DNA of 58,387 nt. Origin: Gammaproteobacteria bacterium. GTDB lineage: Bacteria > Pseudomonadota > Gammaproteobacteria > Pseudomonadales > Moraxellaceae. The position numbers and the translations under genes were made by a program. Location: positions 1 to 58,387 of the forward strand of contig JAGWUI010000017.1 in assembly GCA_028868515.1 (NCBI GenBank), written 5' to 3'. Position 1 is the stretch's first letter. Each line of letters starts with the position of its first letter. The notes below the pieces were generated by a model. The model saw only the letters and a list, made by a program, of their open reading frames with translations, had not been told where the DNA came from and ran no database searches. Below are positions 45,663-54,397 of this stretch, one piece after another.

Positions 45663-46934
45663 ATGCGTATTGCGATTATCGGTTCAGGTATCTCAGGTTT
45701 AACAGCGGCATGGCTGCTGCATAAACAGCATGAGATCACGATTTTTGAAAAAAATGATTACTTTGGTGGTCATACCGATACGCATGCAGTCACTATTGAT
45801 CACCAATCTCTGATGGTGGATACAGGGTTTATTGTCTTTAACGAACATAACTATCCTCTGTTCTGTAAGATGCTTAAAGAGCTTGGCGTCGAATGGCAAG
45901 CGAGCAATATGAGCTTCTCCGTCAATAATCTCGTTTCAAAACTAGCCTATAACCCTAGCGGATTGATATCGTTATTACTCAATATTAGAAATATTTTTAA
46001 TCCTTCTTTTAGACGTATGTTTCGAGATTTGAAACGTTTTTACGATCAAACGCGCCTTACTGATCTGAATAGTATTCCACACACCATTACACTGGAACAC
46101 TTCTTAGACGAATACGGCTATAGCGAAGATTTTCGACAAGAGCACCTCTATCCAATGTGCGGAGCACTATGGTCGGCAAATACGACCGAAGTTCCTAAAC
46201 TGCCTTTTAGATTTGTGCTTGGATTTTTCCAAAACCATAAAATGCTGCAAATGACAGATCGCCCACAATGGCTGACCGTCAAAGGCGGATCATCTGCATA
46301 CATCAAAGCATTAAAACAACATATCAAAGCCACATGGCTTGCTCAAGGAGTAACGTCAGTCAATCGGGAAAAGAAAGACATTGAGATTAGCACTACTGAC
46401 GGTTCACAGCATCACTTTGATCAAGTGATCTTTGCATGTCACGCCGATCAAGCATTAAAACTTATGACCGACGCGACTGTGAATGAAAAAAATATCCTAG
46501 GTGCATTTCGATATAGCCCAAACAAAATGGTCTTACACACTGACGCTTGCGTCATGCCAACAAAAAAATCGAATTGGGCAAGTTGGCAAGTTCGTGTTGC
46601 CAAATCAGATACAGCGGCGACTTCTTGTGGTCCAACCTATAGCTTTACCTACTGGATGAATACATTACAAAATCTAAAAGTCAAAACACCAGTTCTTGCG
46701 ACATTAAACCCAAATTATTCCATTGATCGACATAAAGTCCTCGTCACACGCCATTACGAACATCCGCAGTTTGATGTGCATGCACTCAATGCACAATCGC
46801 TGTGGGGTGAAGTTAATGGTATCAATCGAAGTTATTTCTGCGGCGCATATTGGGGATGGGGATTCCATGAAGATGGCGCACGGAGCGCACATCGCGTTGC
46901 CCGTCATTTACTTTCTGACAATCATCAAGGTTGA
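45663..46934 (+). CDS. FAD-dependent oxidoreductase (COG2907 type)
   Basis: A 423-residue flavin amine-oxidase-like protein. The ATG at 45663 follows GAGG. It has IAIIGSGISGLTAAWLL (FAD binding), EKNDYFGGHTDT, DTGFIVFNEHNYP, and the C-terminal YWGWGFHEDGARSA. This family is consistently linked to DUF1365 and Cfa-like genes. Alphaproteobacterial relatives in such clusters take part in making methylated and furan fatty acids from unsaturated phospholipid chains. Which step this one performs is not shown by sequence. Confidence 0.85.
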   Translation: MRIAIIGSGISGLTAAWLLHKQHEITIFEKNDYFGGHTDTHAVTIDHQSLMVDTGFIVFNEHNYPLFCKMLKELGVEWQASNMSFSVNNLVSKLAYNPSGLISLLLNIRNIFNPSFRRMFRDLKRFYDQTRLTDLNSIPHTITLEHFLDEYGYSEDFRQEHLYPMCGALWSANTTEVPKLPFRFVLGFFQNHKMLQMTDRPQWLTVKGGSSAYIKALKQHIKATWLAQGVTSVNREKKDIEISTTDGSQHHFDQVIFACHADQALKLMTDATVNEKNILGAFRYSPNKMVLHTDACVMPTKKSNWASWQVRVAKSDTAATSCGPTYSFTYWMNTLQNLKVKTPVLATLNPNYSIDRHKVLVTRHYEHPQFDVHALNAQSLWGEVNGINRSYFCGAYWGWGFHEDGARSAHRVARHLLSDNHQG

Positions 46935-46939
46935 TCCGT

Positions 46940-47758
46940 ATGCTAAATGCCATTTCGCTTGCTCATGCACATATACGCCATCGGCGCTATACCCCGAAGA
47001 CGCATGCGTTTGAATATCAGATGGGTTATGTACTCGCAAACATCGATGATCTTGCTGAAGCATGCAAAGGTAGCCCATTTTGGTCGTACAACCGATTCAA
47101 TCTCATTAGCCTATATGACAAAGATTTACTGATCTCTGATGGACAATCAATCCGCGATACACTTCGTACCGCGATTGAAGAACAACTCGGAGAAAGCATC
47201 AATGCAACACAGCCAATTTATGTTCTGACACTACCTAGATATCTTGGTGTTGCCTTTAATCCCGTCAGTTTTTATTGGGTTTATGATGAGAACCGCCTGA
47301 CTCTAAAGTTTATCGCTGCGCATATTACCAATACCCCATGGCATGAACGTTTTTTATATTGCTTTAGCTGTAATCAATCTAAACCTACTGCTACTCATAC
47401 TGATCAAGTGAAGTCAAAAGAACCTGTCTATCGATTCCTACTCGATAAGCAATTTCATGTTTCACCATTTATGCCAATGGATTTGAAATACGATTGGCGC
47501 TTCAAGCTTGATCAATCTAAAAATCCAGATCACTCAGCGATACACATGCAACTCAAACGGCATGGCGAGTTGGTGTTTGATGCAACGATGAAATTCACGC
47601 TACAACCATTATCAACTTGGAAACAAAATCTCTTCCCTCTGATTTATCCACTACAAAGTCTAAAAATTGTCTGGGCAATTTATTGGCAAGCATTACGACT
47701 TTTTGTAAAAAAAATTCCATTTTTTTCTCATCCAACCGTTCGCAAAGAATATCAATAA
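46940..47758 (+). CDS. DUF1365 family protein
   Basis: A 272-residue DUF1365 protein: LAHAHIRHRRYTPKTHAFEY at the start, PRYLGVAFNPVSFYWVY in the middle, and FHVSPFMPMDLKYDWRF later. The ATG at 46940 has CAAGG upstream. A TTG at 46931 would overlap the previous gene. The family always sits between the COG2907 oxidoreductase and a Cfa-like methyltransferase. Its biochemical role is unknown, and a part in fatty-acid modification is inferred from context. Confidence 0.88.
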   Translation: MLNAISLAHAHIRHRRYTPKTHAFEYQMGYVLANIDDLAEACKGSPFWSYNRFNLISLYDKDLLISDGQSIRDTLRTAIEEQLGESINATQPIYVLTLPRYLGVAFNPVSFYWVYDENRLTLKFIAAHITNTPWHERFLYCFSCNQSKPTATHTDQVKSKEPVYRFLLDKQFHVSPFMPMDLKYDWRFKLDQSKNPDHSAIHMQLKRHGELVFDATMKFTLQPLSTWKQNLFPLIYPLQSLKIVWAIYWQALRLFVKKIPFFSHPTVRKEYQ

Positions 47759-47770
47759 CTGGAGTTAGAC

Positions 47771-49027
47771 ATGAGCTCAATGCAATCTAAACCGTTGGTC
47801 ATCAACCCACATGACAATACGTCTACAACACCATCTCAGAAATTACCATCATGGCTCAATCATCTTAAAGATCTTGATGGCGGTGTCATTTATTTAACAG
47901 GTGTTGTCGATGGCACTTTAGGGCAACCTAATGCTTTAGTGACGGATCAACTTCAATGCACGATCGCAGTTCATGATATGAACTTCTTTCGTCTCATCAT
48001 GCAGCAAGGCAGCTTGGGTGCGGCTGAATCATATATCAACGGCGAATGGGAAACCGATGACTTAGTGGTTTTAATTCGGATTATGGTTCGAAATCGTCAT
48101 CGTCTAGATAAAGTTGATAATTCATTCTTTGCACGAATTAGCCAAGCCGTACTACGGGTATGGTATGCCAGAAATCGTAATAATAAAGATGGCAGTAAAC
48201 GCAATATCGCAGCACATTACGATCTCAGCAATGATTTTTTTAAATTATTTCTTGATGACAATCTAATGTATTCCAGTGCAGTGTATCAATCTCCTACACA
48301 ATCACTCGAGGATGCATCGAATCATAAATTAGCAGTTATTTGTGATCACTTAAAACTCAGCGCAAAAGACCATGTCATTGAAATTGGTACAGGTTGGGGT
48401 GGCTTTGCGATTTATGCTGCACTGCATTATGGGTGTAAAGTCACCACGACAACCATTTCTAAAGAACAATACAACGAAGCCTGCCAACGTGTTGACGCAG
48501 CAGGACTATCTCATAAAGTCCAAGTGCTTCTGCAAGATTATCGTGATCTGACTGGCACATATGACAAATTAGTATCGATCGAAATGATTGAAGCCGTCGG
48601 GCACCAATATCTATCTCAATATTTTGCCACTTGCCAACGTCTATTAAAACCGAATGGTTTGGGATTAATTCAAGCAATCACTATCGAAGATACACGCTAC
48701 AAAATCGCACTAAACTCTGTTGATTTTATTAAACGTTATATCTTTCCTGGCAGTTTTATTCCTTGCAACTCACTCATGATCAATACTGCAGCCGAGCAAG
48801 GTTTGAAACTTAAGCATCTTTCAGATATTGGACAAAGTTACGCCCTAACGCTACGCGAATGGCGTAAGCGCTTTTTAGAAAAATTACCACAAGTGCAAGC
48901 CATGGGCTTTGATCATCGCTTTATTCGGATGTGGGATTTTTATCTGTGCTACTGCGAAGGTGGATTTATTGAAGGTGCGATTAGCGATGTTCATTTACTT
49001 TTTGAAAATAGCATGCGCATTGACTAA
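47771..49027 (+). CDS. Cyclopropane-fatty-acyl-phospholipid synthase-like methyltransferase
   Basis: A 418-residue SAM-dependent methyltransferase of the Cfa family, which acts on double bonds of membrane phospholipid chains. The SAM motif is VIEIGTGWGGFAIY. KYIFPG-type RYIFPGSFIP and the C-terminal YLCYCEGGFIEG, which in Cfa enzymes contributes bicarbonate-site residues, are present. The N-terminal lipid-binding domain (about 1-140) contains LGAAESYINGEWET. It could make cyclopropane or methyl-branched chains. GGAG lies 6 bases before the ATG. Confidence 0.9.
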   Translation: MSSMQSKPLVINPHDNTSTTPSQKLPSWLNHLKDLDGGVIYLTGVVDGTLGQPNALVTDQLQCTIAVHDMNFFRLIMQQGSLGAAESYINGEWETDDLVVLIRIMVRNRHRLDKVDNSFFARISQAVLRVWYARNRNNKDGSKRNIAAHYDLSNDFFKLFLDDNLMYSSAVYQSPTQSLEDASNHKLAVICDHLKLSAKDHVIEIGTGWGGFAIYAALHYGCKVTTTTISKEQYNEACQRVDAAGLSHKVQVLLQDYRDLTGTYDKLVSIEMIEAVGHQYLSQYFATCQRLLKPNGLGLIQAITIEDTRYKIALNSVDFIKRYIFPGSFIPCNSLMINTAAEQGLKLKHLSDIGQSYALTLREWRKRFLEKLPQVQAMGFDHRFIRMWDFYLCYCEGGFIEGAISDVHLLFENSMRID

Positions 49028-49051
49028 TCAATAAGCTCAGGACATCAATTC

Positions 49052-49846
49052 ATGCTCAACTTGCATACATTATGGTCTTTATTATGGATTGATCTCGCGC
49101 TCATGGCAGTCGCGTTTGTGATCAATCAAATGACCAAACGTGCTGGCATCGTCGATGTGATGTGGAGCTTTTGCATTTTGGTAAACAGTGTTTATTGCGC
49201 TCTACTCCACCAACAAGGTGATGGCTGGACACGCTTCACGATAGGCACCATTGGTGTCTTATGGTTTGGGCGTTTAGGACTACATTTACTGACTCGCTAT
49301 CAGCATGAAACCAAAGAAGATGGCCGCTACGCCAATATGCGTGAAGCTTCTGGCAAGTTCGAAACCATCGTGTTCTTGCTGTTCTTCATTTTTCAAGCGG
49401 GATTAGCATTGTTATTCAGCTTACCAATGTGGTGGTTAACGCAAATTCCTACAAGCGAATGGAGTCCATTCCATCACTTTATTTTAATAGGCGCTGGGAT
49501 ATGGCTTTTATTCGCGCTTTGGGGAGAAACAACAGCCGATCGGCAGCTTGCAGAGTTCAGAAAATCTACGCAAAACCATGGCAAAACCATGCGTACTGGC
49601 TTATGGGCTTACTCACGCCACCCTAACTATTTTTTTGAGTGGTTGCATTGGTTTGTGTATCCCATTATTGGTATTGAAGCTGGTTTATATGGGCTATGGC
49701 TCTATCCAGTTTTGATGTTTTTATTCTTGTATTACGTAACGGGAATTCCTTTTACAGAAAAACAGGCACTACTCAGTCGCGGTGATGACTACCGTTTATA
49801 CCAACAGCAAACATCTCTATTCTTTCCTCGGAGTCCACGTCAATGA
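49052..49846 (+). CDS. DUF1295 membrane protein (steroid-reductase-like)
   Basis: A 264-residue protein with about six hydrophobic spans. The C-terminal GLWAYSRHPNYFFEWLHWF and YYVTGIPFTEKQALLSRG are the DUF1295 / 3-oxo-5-alpha-steroid 4-dehydrogenase-like signature. Members are membrane NADPH-linked reductases or methyltransferases. It overlaps the next gene by ATGA. A role in reducing or modifying unsaturated acyl chains is inferred from the operon. Confidence 0.87.
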   Translation: MLNLHTLWSLLWIDLALMAVAFVINQMTKRAGIVDVMWSFCILVNSVYCALLHQQGDGWTRFTIGTIGVLWFGRLGLHLLTRYQHETKEDGRYANMREASGKFETIVFLLFFIFQAGLALLFSLPMWWLTQIPTSEWSPFHHFILIGAGIWLLFALWGETTADRQLAEFRKSTQNHGKTMRTGLWAYSRHPNYFFEWLHWFVYPIIGIEAGLYGLWLYPVLMFLFLYYVTGIPFTEKQALLSRGDDYRLYQQQTSLFFPRSPRQ

Positions 49847-50877
49847 ACCAACCTCTCTCGATTACGATTGCTGAAAGTCCGTGGCTTCCTGACACAATTG
49901 CACGTGCTGGCATTAGACGTCTTTGTCAAAAACGCCTACAGCAAGAGCATTTTAATGACATCGAACGCGCATCTGAACGCTACCAACAAGTCTTGAACGA
50001 TCTTAGAAATAGTAAATTAGCGATTGAAACAGATAAAGCAAATGAACAACACTACGAACTTCCAACAGCATTTTTCAAAGCTGTGCTTGGACCGCGTTTG
50101 AAATATAGTGCCAGTTTTTTTGCTGATGGTGATGATCTTGCGGCTGCGGAAAATCGCAGCCTACAAATTTATTCTGAACGTGCAAAATTAAAAGATGGAC
50201 AACAGATCCTTGAACTCGGATGTGGTTGGGGTTCATTTACGTTGTGGATGGCAGAACAATATCCAAATGCCAATATTACAGCAGTATCAAACTCAAACTC
50301 ACAACGTCTTCATATCATGGCAGAAGCAACAGCCAAAGGCTTCAAGAATGTCAATGTCATTACCCAAGATGTGAATCAACTCACCTTTTCCGAAGCAACT
50401 TTTGATCGTGTGGTTTCGGTTGAAATGTTCGAACATGTTCGTAACTACGCCCAATTATTCAAGAATATTGCACAATGGTTAAAGTCTGACGGTCTATTGT
50501 GGTGTCATATTTTTTGCCATCGTTTTTTGCAATATCCATTTGAAGTTCAAGAAGAAGATGACTGGATGTCTGCTCACTTTTTTACGGGCGGCTTAATGCC
50601 CTCAATCAGTACATTTAGTCACTTCCAAGATGATTTACGACTTGAACAGGAATGGCAATGGTCAGGTCAGCATTACGAAAAGACAGCCAATGCTTGGCTT
50701 GAAAACATGGACAAATATCAGCAACAGCTTGAACCGATTTTTATACAAATCTATGGGAAAGATGCAAGAATCTGGTGGCAACGCTGGCGTCTATTCTTTA
50801 TGGCATGCGCTGAACTATTTGGCTATGAGCAAGGCAATCAATGGCTCGTGGGTCATTATCGATTTACTAAACGATAA
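49843..50877 (+). CDS. Second Cfa-like SAM methyltransferase
   Basis: A 344-residue methyltransferase with QILELGCGWGSFTLWMA as the SAM site, and NEQHYELPTAFFKAVLGPRLKYSA (part given), which is Cfa-like. VSVEMFEHVRNY is the catalytic-fold motif V. It lacks the long N-terminal lipid-binding domain of the Cfa protein upstream, so its substrate may differ. It is the last gene of the coupled operon, overlapping DUF1295. Confidence 0.85.
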   Translation: MNQPLSITIAESPWLPDTIARAGIRRLCQKRLQQEHFNDIERASERYQQVLNDLRNSKLAIETDKANEQHYELPTAFFKAVLGPRLKYSASFFADGDDLAAAENRSLQIYSERAKLKDGQQILELGCGWGSFTLWMAEQYPNANITAVSNSNSQRLHIMAEATAKGFKNVNVITQDVNQLTFSEATFDRVVSVEMFEHVRNYAQLFKNIAQWLKSDGLLWCHIFCHRFLQYPFEVQEEDDWMSAHFFTGGLMPSISTFSHFQDDLRLEQEWQWSGQHYEKTANAWLENMDKYQQQLEPIFIQIYGKDARIWWQRWRLFFMACAELFGYEQGNQWLVGHYRFTKR

Positions 50878-50978
50878 GTTCATAGATACTAGACATCAAA
50901 CGACGCTAGAATCAAATGGACTAGACCATGAGTAAACGATATGGCTAATTTGCTACTTATTCATCCCAAAAAGTCACG

Positions 50979-52319
50979 GTGGCTCCGTTGAAACAACCAC
51001 TAAAAAGCTCGCAACCTCAGCACTTTCAAAGTAAACGTCCGATTTCCATGATGTTTAGCCGTTACTATTGGCTACAAATCGGACTCATTGCATTTGCTGT
51101 TATTTTTGGTTTGACCTGTAGTGGATTTATTATCAAGCGATTATTGCTTAAAACTGCATTAGAACAAGAAGCCGCACATTATTGGGTTCGTTATGACAAA
51201 GATCATAACGCAGCCCTACCCGACACCAAAAACCTGTATGGTTATCGCTGGACAAATAACCCACCTATTCAAGTCAAATCTTTAAAACTTGAACACGGCG
51301 TACACCGACTCATTATTGATGGCAATGATCGCGTCACAATGTACGATGAACATGACGGCAACAAGCTCTTGCTCGTTTTTGGCGAGAGTAATGTCAATCG
51401 TCTCATTTGGTTATTTGGGCTTGCCCCACTCATGTTCAGCCTGATCATACTTTACAGTGTGTTATGGTTTATTAATCGTAAGGCACATCGCCATTTATCA
51501 CCTGTCACTCAACTGGCACAGGCGATTCAAAATATTGACTTACATCAACCTAAACTCAATAAACACCCATTTCAGAAAATTCAAACACGAGGTAATCTAG
51601 AAGCTGAAGAACTTCGGATAGCCTTGCAAATTTATCATCAAACGCTAATTGAGTTTATTGAACGTGAGCAACAATTCACAGCAGAAGTCAGCCATGAATT
51701 ACGCACACCACTATCTGTGATTAAAGGCGGCCTAGAACTTTTACAATATAAATTTCCTGAACAGGCAACGATTCCCAGAATGCAGAACATGGTGATCGAC
51801 ATGCAATTGCTCATGGATACGCTACTGACAATTGCACGCCAAGGTAGTACACCTTTACCAACTAGTCCAATCGACCTAACCATTAGTGTTCGCAAAATTT
51901 GTGAAGACTTGCAGGATATCTTTGCTGCACGAGGCATGGACTACGATATTAAATCTTTAGCCGACAATATTCCTATTGTAAACCCTGCAACCGTCACGAT
52001 GATTTTTAGTAATATCATCCGCAATGCACTGAACTACTCTCAAGGAAAACGTGTGTTGATCTTGATTGATGCACATCGGATTGTCATTGAAGATGATGGC
52101 GTAGGACTCTCACCAGCCGCCTTAGATGCACTCCAACAACATGGAGAAACCCGTCATATCGAATCACATCGAGGTCATGGCATAGGCCTTAAATTAGTGA
52201 AACGCTTATGCAATATGAGCGGATGGGAAATTGAACTGATGAATAAATCAAATATCAAATCAAATCAAGCAGCACCGCAAACCGTAGAAGGTCTTTCCGT
52301 AGTTATTTATACAAGTTAA
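50979..52319 (+). CDS. Sensor histidine kinase
   Basis: A membrane kinase of 446 residues from GTG 50979. An ATG at 51048, just before the first membrane span, is an alternative start. There are two spans (about 30-53 and 143-163) flanking a periplasmic sensor domain of about 90 residues. These are followed by a HAMP-like linker, the H-box FTAEVSHELRTPLSVIKGG with the phospho-accepting His, the N-box NIIRNALNYSQG, and the G-boxes EDDGVGL and GHGIGLKL. It starts 101 bases after the methyltransferase. Its natural partner is probably the response regulator encoded convergently next to it. Signal unknown. Confidence 0.9.
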   Translation: MAPLKQPLKSSQPQHFQSKRPISMMFSRYYWLQIGLIAFAVIFGLTCSGFIIKRLLLKTALEQEAAHYWVRYDKDHNAALPDTKNLYGYRWTNNPPIQVKSLKLEHGVHRLIIDGNDRVTMYDEHDGNKLLLVFGESNVNRLIWLFGLAPLMFSLIILYSVLWFINRKAHRHLSPVTQLAQAIQNIDLHQPKLNKHPFQKIQTRGNLEAEELRIALQIYHQTLIEFIEREQQFTAEVSHELRTPLSVIKGGLELLQYKFPEQATIPRMQNMVIDMQLLMDTLLTIARQGSTPLPTSPIDLTISVRKICEDLQDIFAARGMDYDIKSLADNIPIVNPATVTMIFSNIIRNALNYSQGKRVLILIDAHRIVIEDDGVGLSPAALDALQQHGETRHIESHRGHGIGLKLVKRLCNMSGWEIELMNKSNIKSNQAAPQTVEGLSVVIYTS

Positions 52320-52327
52320 TCAATTAA

Positions 52328-53056
52328 TTAAGACTGAAAATCTGCAGTATTAATCTGTTGTGCAGTGCTAATGTAATCTAATTTTAGACCCACACCTGCA
52401 ATCGTATGGATGAGCTTATGAACAAAAGGTTTATCGATTGCTTTACGAAGATTATAGATATGGCTACGTAGTGCATCACTATCTGGCATCTCGTCTCCCC
52501 ACAGTTCTAGCTCCATCATTTGCCGACTGACAACCTGCGGAGATTGACGCATTAGTAAAGTCAGTAATTTGAATTGAATGGGTGCGAGCTCAATTTTGAT
52601 CCCTGCACGCGTGACGCTATTTTTATGGACTTCAACCACTAAATCACCCACTGAAAGATTGGCATGCCCAACCAATCCTTTTGCGCGTTTGATTTGCGCT
52701 TTAATGCGCGCAACAAGCTCTTTTAATTCGAATGGTTTAACTAAATAATCGTCTGTTCCTGAATCAAAACCTTCCAATTTATCATCCAGCGTATCTCGCG
52801 CTGTCAGCATGATAATTGGTAAACCTAACCATAAATCTTGGCGTATATAACGACACACTTCATAACCTGTACCATCAGGTAAGTTAATATCCAATACAAC
52901 GCAGTGGTATGTGTTATCACGTAATAACTGTTTTGCAGCCGAACAATTGTACGCATAGTCAACGGTCATACCATTTAACTCCAGGAACTCTCCAACCGTT
53001 GCAGCCAACGGTAAATGATCTTCAACCAAAAGAATCAGATTGGAAACAGATGGCAT
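52328..53056 (-). CDS. OmpR-family response regulator
   Basis: A 242-residue regulator started at the ATG at 53056, with TAAGGA upstream. Longer in-frame starts would overlap the lipoprotein gene and add non-homologous residues. The receiver domain (about 6-120) has ILLVEDH, VVLDINLPDG with the phospho-accepting Asp, and LVKPFELKEL. The C-terminal winged helix (about 135-230) ends LRKAID...HTIAGVGLKLD. It converges with the kinase gene, leaving only 8 bases between their stops. It lies downstream of an NTF2-like lipoprotein gene in the same direction. It is the obvious candidate regulator of the lipid cluster. Confidence 0.9.
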   Translation of the reverse strand: MPSVSNLILLVEDHLPLAATVGEFLELNGMTVDYAYNCSAAKQLLRDNTYHCVVLDINLPDGTGYEVCRYIRQDLWLGLPIIMLTARDTLDDKLEGFDSGTDDYLVKPFELKELVARIKAQIKRAKGLVGHANLSVGDLVVEVHKNSVTRAGIKIELAPIQFKLLTLLMRQSPQVVSRQMMELELWGDEMPDSDALRSHIYNLRKAIDKPFVHKLIHTIAGVGLKLDYISTAQQINTADFQS

Positions 53057-53117
53057 AGATGAATCCTTATTCGGCTGACGCAAATTTTCAGGGAAAATCT
53101 GCAATATCCTTTTTTCT

Positions 53118-53708
53118 TTATTGTGCCTGCTTAATCGGTGATAGCCAACGATATAAACCACCGACAATCGGTAACTGGTGATATAAACCGTTATTAGAAT
53201 CCCAATAATCTTGCTGAAAAATGATCTTTCCTTGTGCATTCATTTTAATCTGAGAAATCCCAAAAGAAGACATCGCTTTTTCTCTGCCTAAAACTTTTAA
53301 TGTGTAGTCCATCTTCCAATTCACATAAGCACTATCGTCTGCGATAAAGACATGCTTAAGTTCAACATGTGAATGAGTAACAGATTGATTCATGCCCTGA
53401 AAATGCTCAATCATATCGGAATAATGGTGATAAATACTCAAGGTATCATTGGCATAAAGATCATCTGCAAATAGGTCTCGTGTCAGTTGCATAAAGTCAG
53501 GTTGACCAATGTGATTGAACGTATTTACAAAACGGCCAGCAAGTGCATCAGCCATTGCCTGATTCAATACAACCCCATGTATTTGTTGATCACTTTGTTC
53601 ATAAAATGCAGTATAAGATGGTTGCATAGTGTGACACCCAGTGACTCCTAAAGCCACGAAACAACAAATCAGCAGTGATTTCTGCTTCAGTCGATTAAGA
53701 ATATTCAT
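53118..53708 (-). CDS. NTF2-like lipoprotein
   Basis: A 196-residue protein with a signal sequence and lipobox VTGC (Cys25). The body (about 50-180) has the NTF2/SnoaL-like pattern: FVNTFNHIGQPDFMQLTRDL, AYVNWKMDYTL, and GISQIKMNAQGKIIFQQDYWD. NTF2-like members occur in ChrR-type stress clusters of other bacteria. It is 61 bases upstream of the response regulator and probably co-transcribed. The end (VGGLYRWLSPI) looks membrane-associated. Confidence 0.8.
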   Translation of the reverse strand: MNILNRLKQKSLLICCFVALGVTGCHTMQPSYTAFYEQSDQQIHGVVLNQAMADALAGRFVNTFNHIGQPDFMQLTRDLFADDLYANDTLSIYHHYSDMIEHFQGMNQSVTHSHVELKHVFIADDSAYVNWKMDYTLKVLGREKAMSSFGISQIKMNAQGKIIFQQDYWDSNNGLYHQLPIVGGLYRWLSPIKQAQ

Positions 53709-53834
53709 GACACAATTCCATCGGCATTTTGATGTTTTTATTATTTAAGACTTAGAGTGAAATCCTTGTGAATTTTCTCAACTCTTTGACGTTCCCTCTT
53801 TTGAAACTGCCCACTGTCAGAAATACTTTTTTGA

Positions 53835-54023
53835 TGCATTGGTTACAAGATTGCTGGCTCTGTACTGTCATTCATCCTTTTGATTCGTGAAGGACATAAA
53901 ACTTGGCGTGAAGCTGGAAGTGACGCAGCCGATTTAGTGCTGTGCGCTCTTGGTGTTCCTCGTCATGAAGCTCGATCTATCGCCATCACAGAGTTACTTC
54001 CATTGCCAAAGCTGGGGGATTAA
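53835..54023 (+). pseudogene. Possible gene remnant (C-terminal fragment)
   Basis: Within the 434-bp gap (53709-54142), a plus-strand frame without a start codon reads REGHKTWREAGSDAADLVLC, then ALGVPRHEARSIAITELLPL, and ends at TAA 54021-54023. The composition is protein-like and differs from the AT-rich surroundings. I cannot name the family. It resembles the tail of a regulator or mobility gene. The remainder of the gap holds nothing I can support. Confidence 0.35.
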
Positions 54024-54142
54024 GTATTTATAGCGAATCAATCATCTTGAATTCTACTCATTGCTAAGCTCCTTAATTTATTGTTAGTGAAATCCCGCCA
54101 ATCCCTAACTATGAAATTGACAGGATGACCATTGAACGCTTC

Positions 54143-54397
54143 CTATGGAAGCATGTCATTAGGAATCTTCGCGACAAACGCTTTATCAAGCAGATCAAAA
54201 GATTCGTACTGCGAATCAAGCTCCAGCATTTGCTGAACCCAGATCTCCACCGCCCAATGATTTTCGAAGCCTCTATTCAAATCTAAATAGATTGCTACGC
54301 CGTATCCTGATCTAACCTGATACTTCACCACGAGTTGGCGAGCCAGTTTTTCTGCTTCTGGACTGATCCACTTGCTCCAGGATTGAAGTAAATTCAT
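54143..54397 (-). CDS. Hypothetical protein downstream of the integrase
   Basis: An 84-residue protein whose ATG overlaps the integrase stop by 4 bases, so it is translationally coupled to it. It contains SPEAEKLARQLVVKYQVRSG and YGVAIYLDLNRGFENHWAVE and is acidic overall. No family was recognised. Its coupling suggests a small accessory protein of the integration module. Confidence 0.6.
   Translation of the reverse strand: MNLLQSWSKWISPEAEKLARQLVVKYQVRSGYGVAIYLDLNRGFENHWAVEIWVQQMLELDSQYESFDLLDKAFVAKIPNDMLP

Noticed and set aside
53057-53239. 61-residue extension of the response regulator
   Set aside because: It overlaps the lipoprotein gene, and the receiver domain starts at the ATG at 53056, which has TAAGGA upstream.
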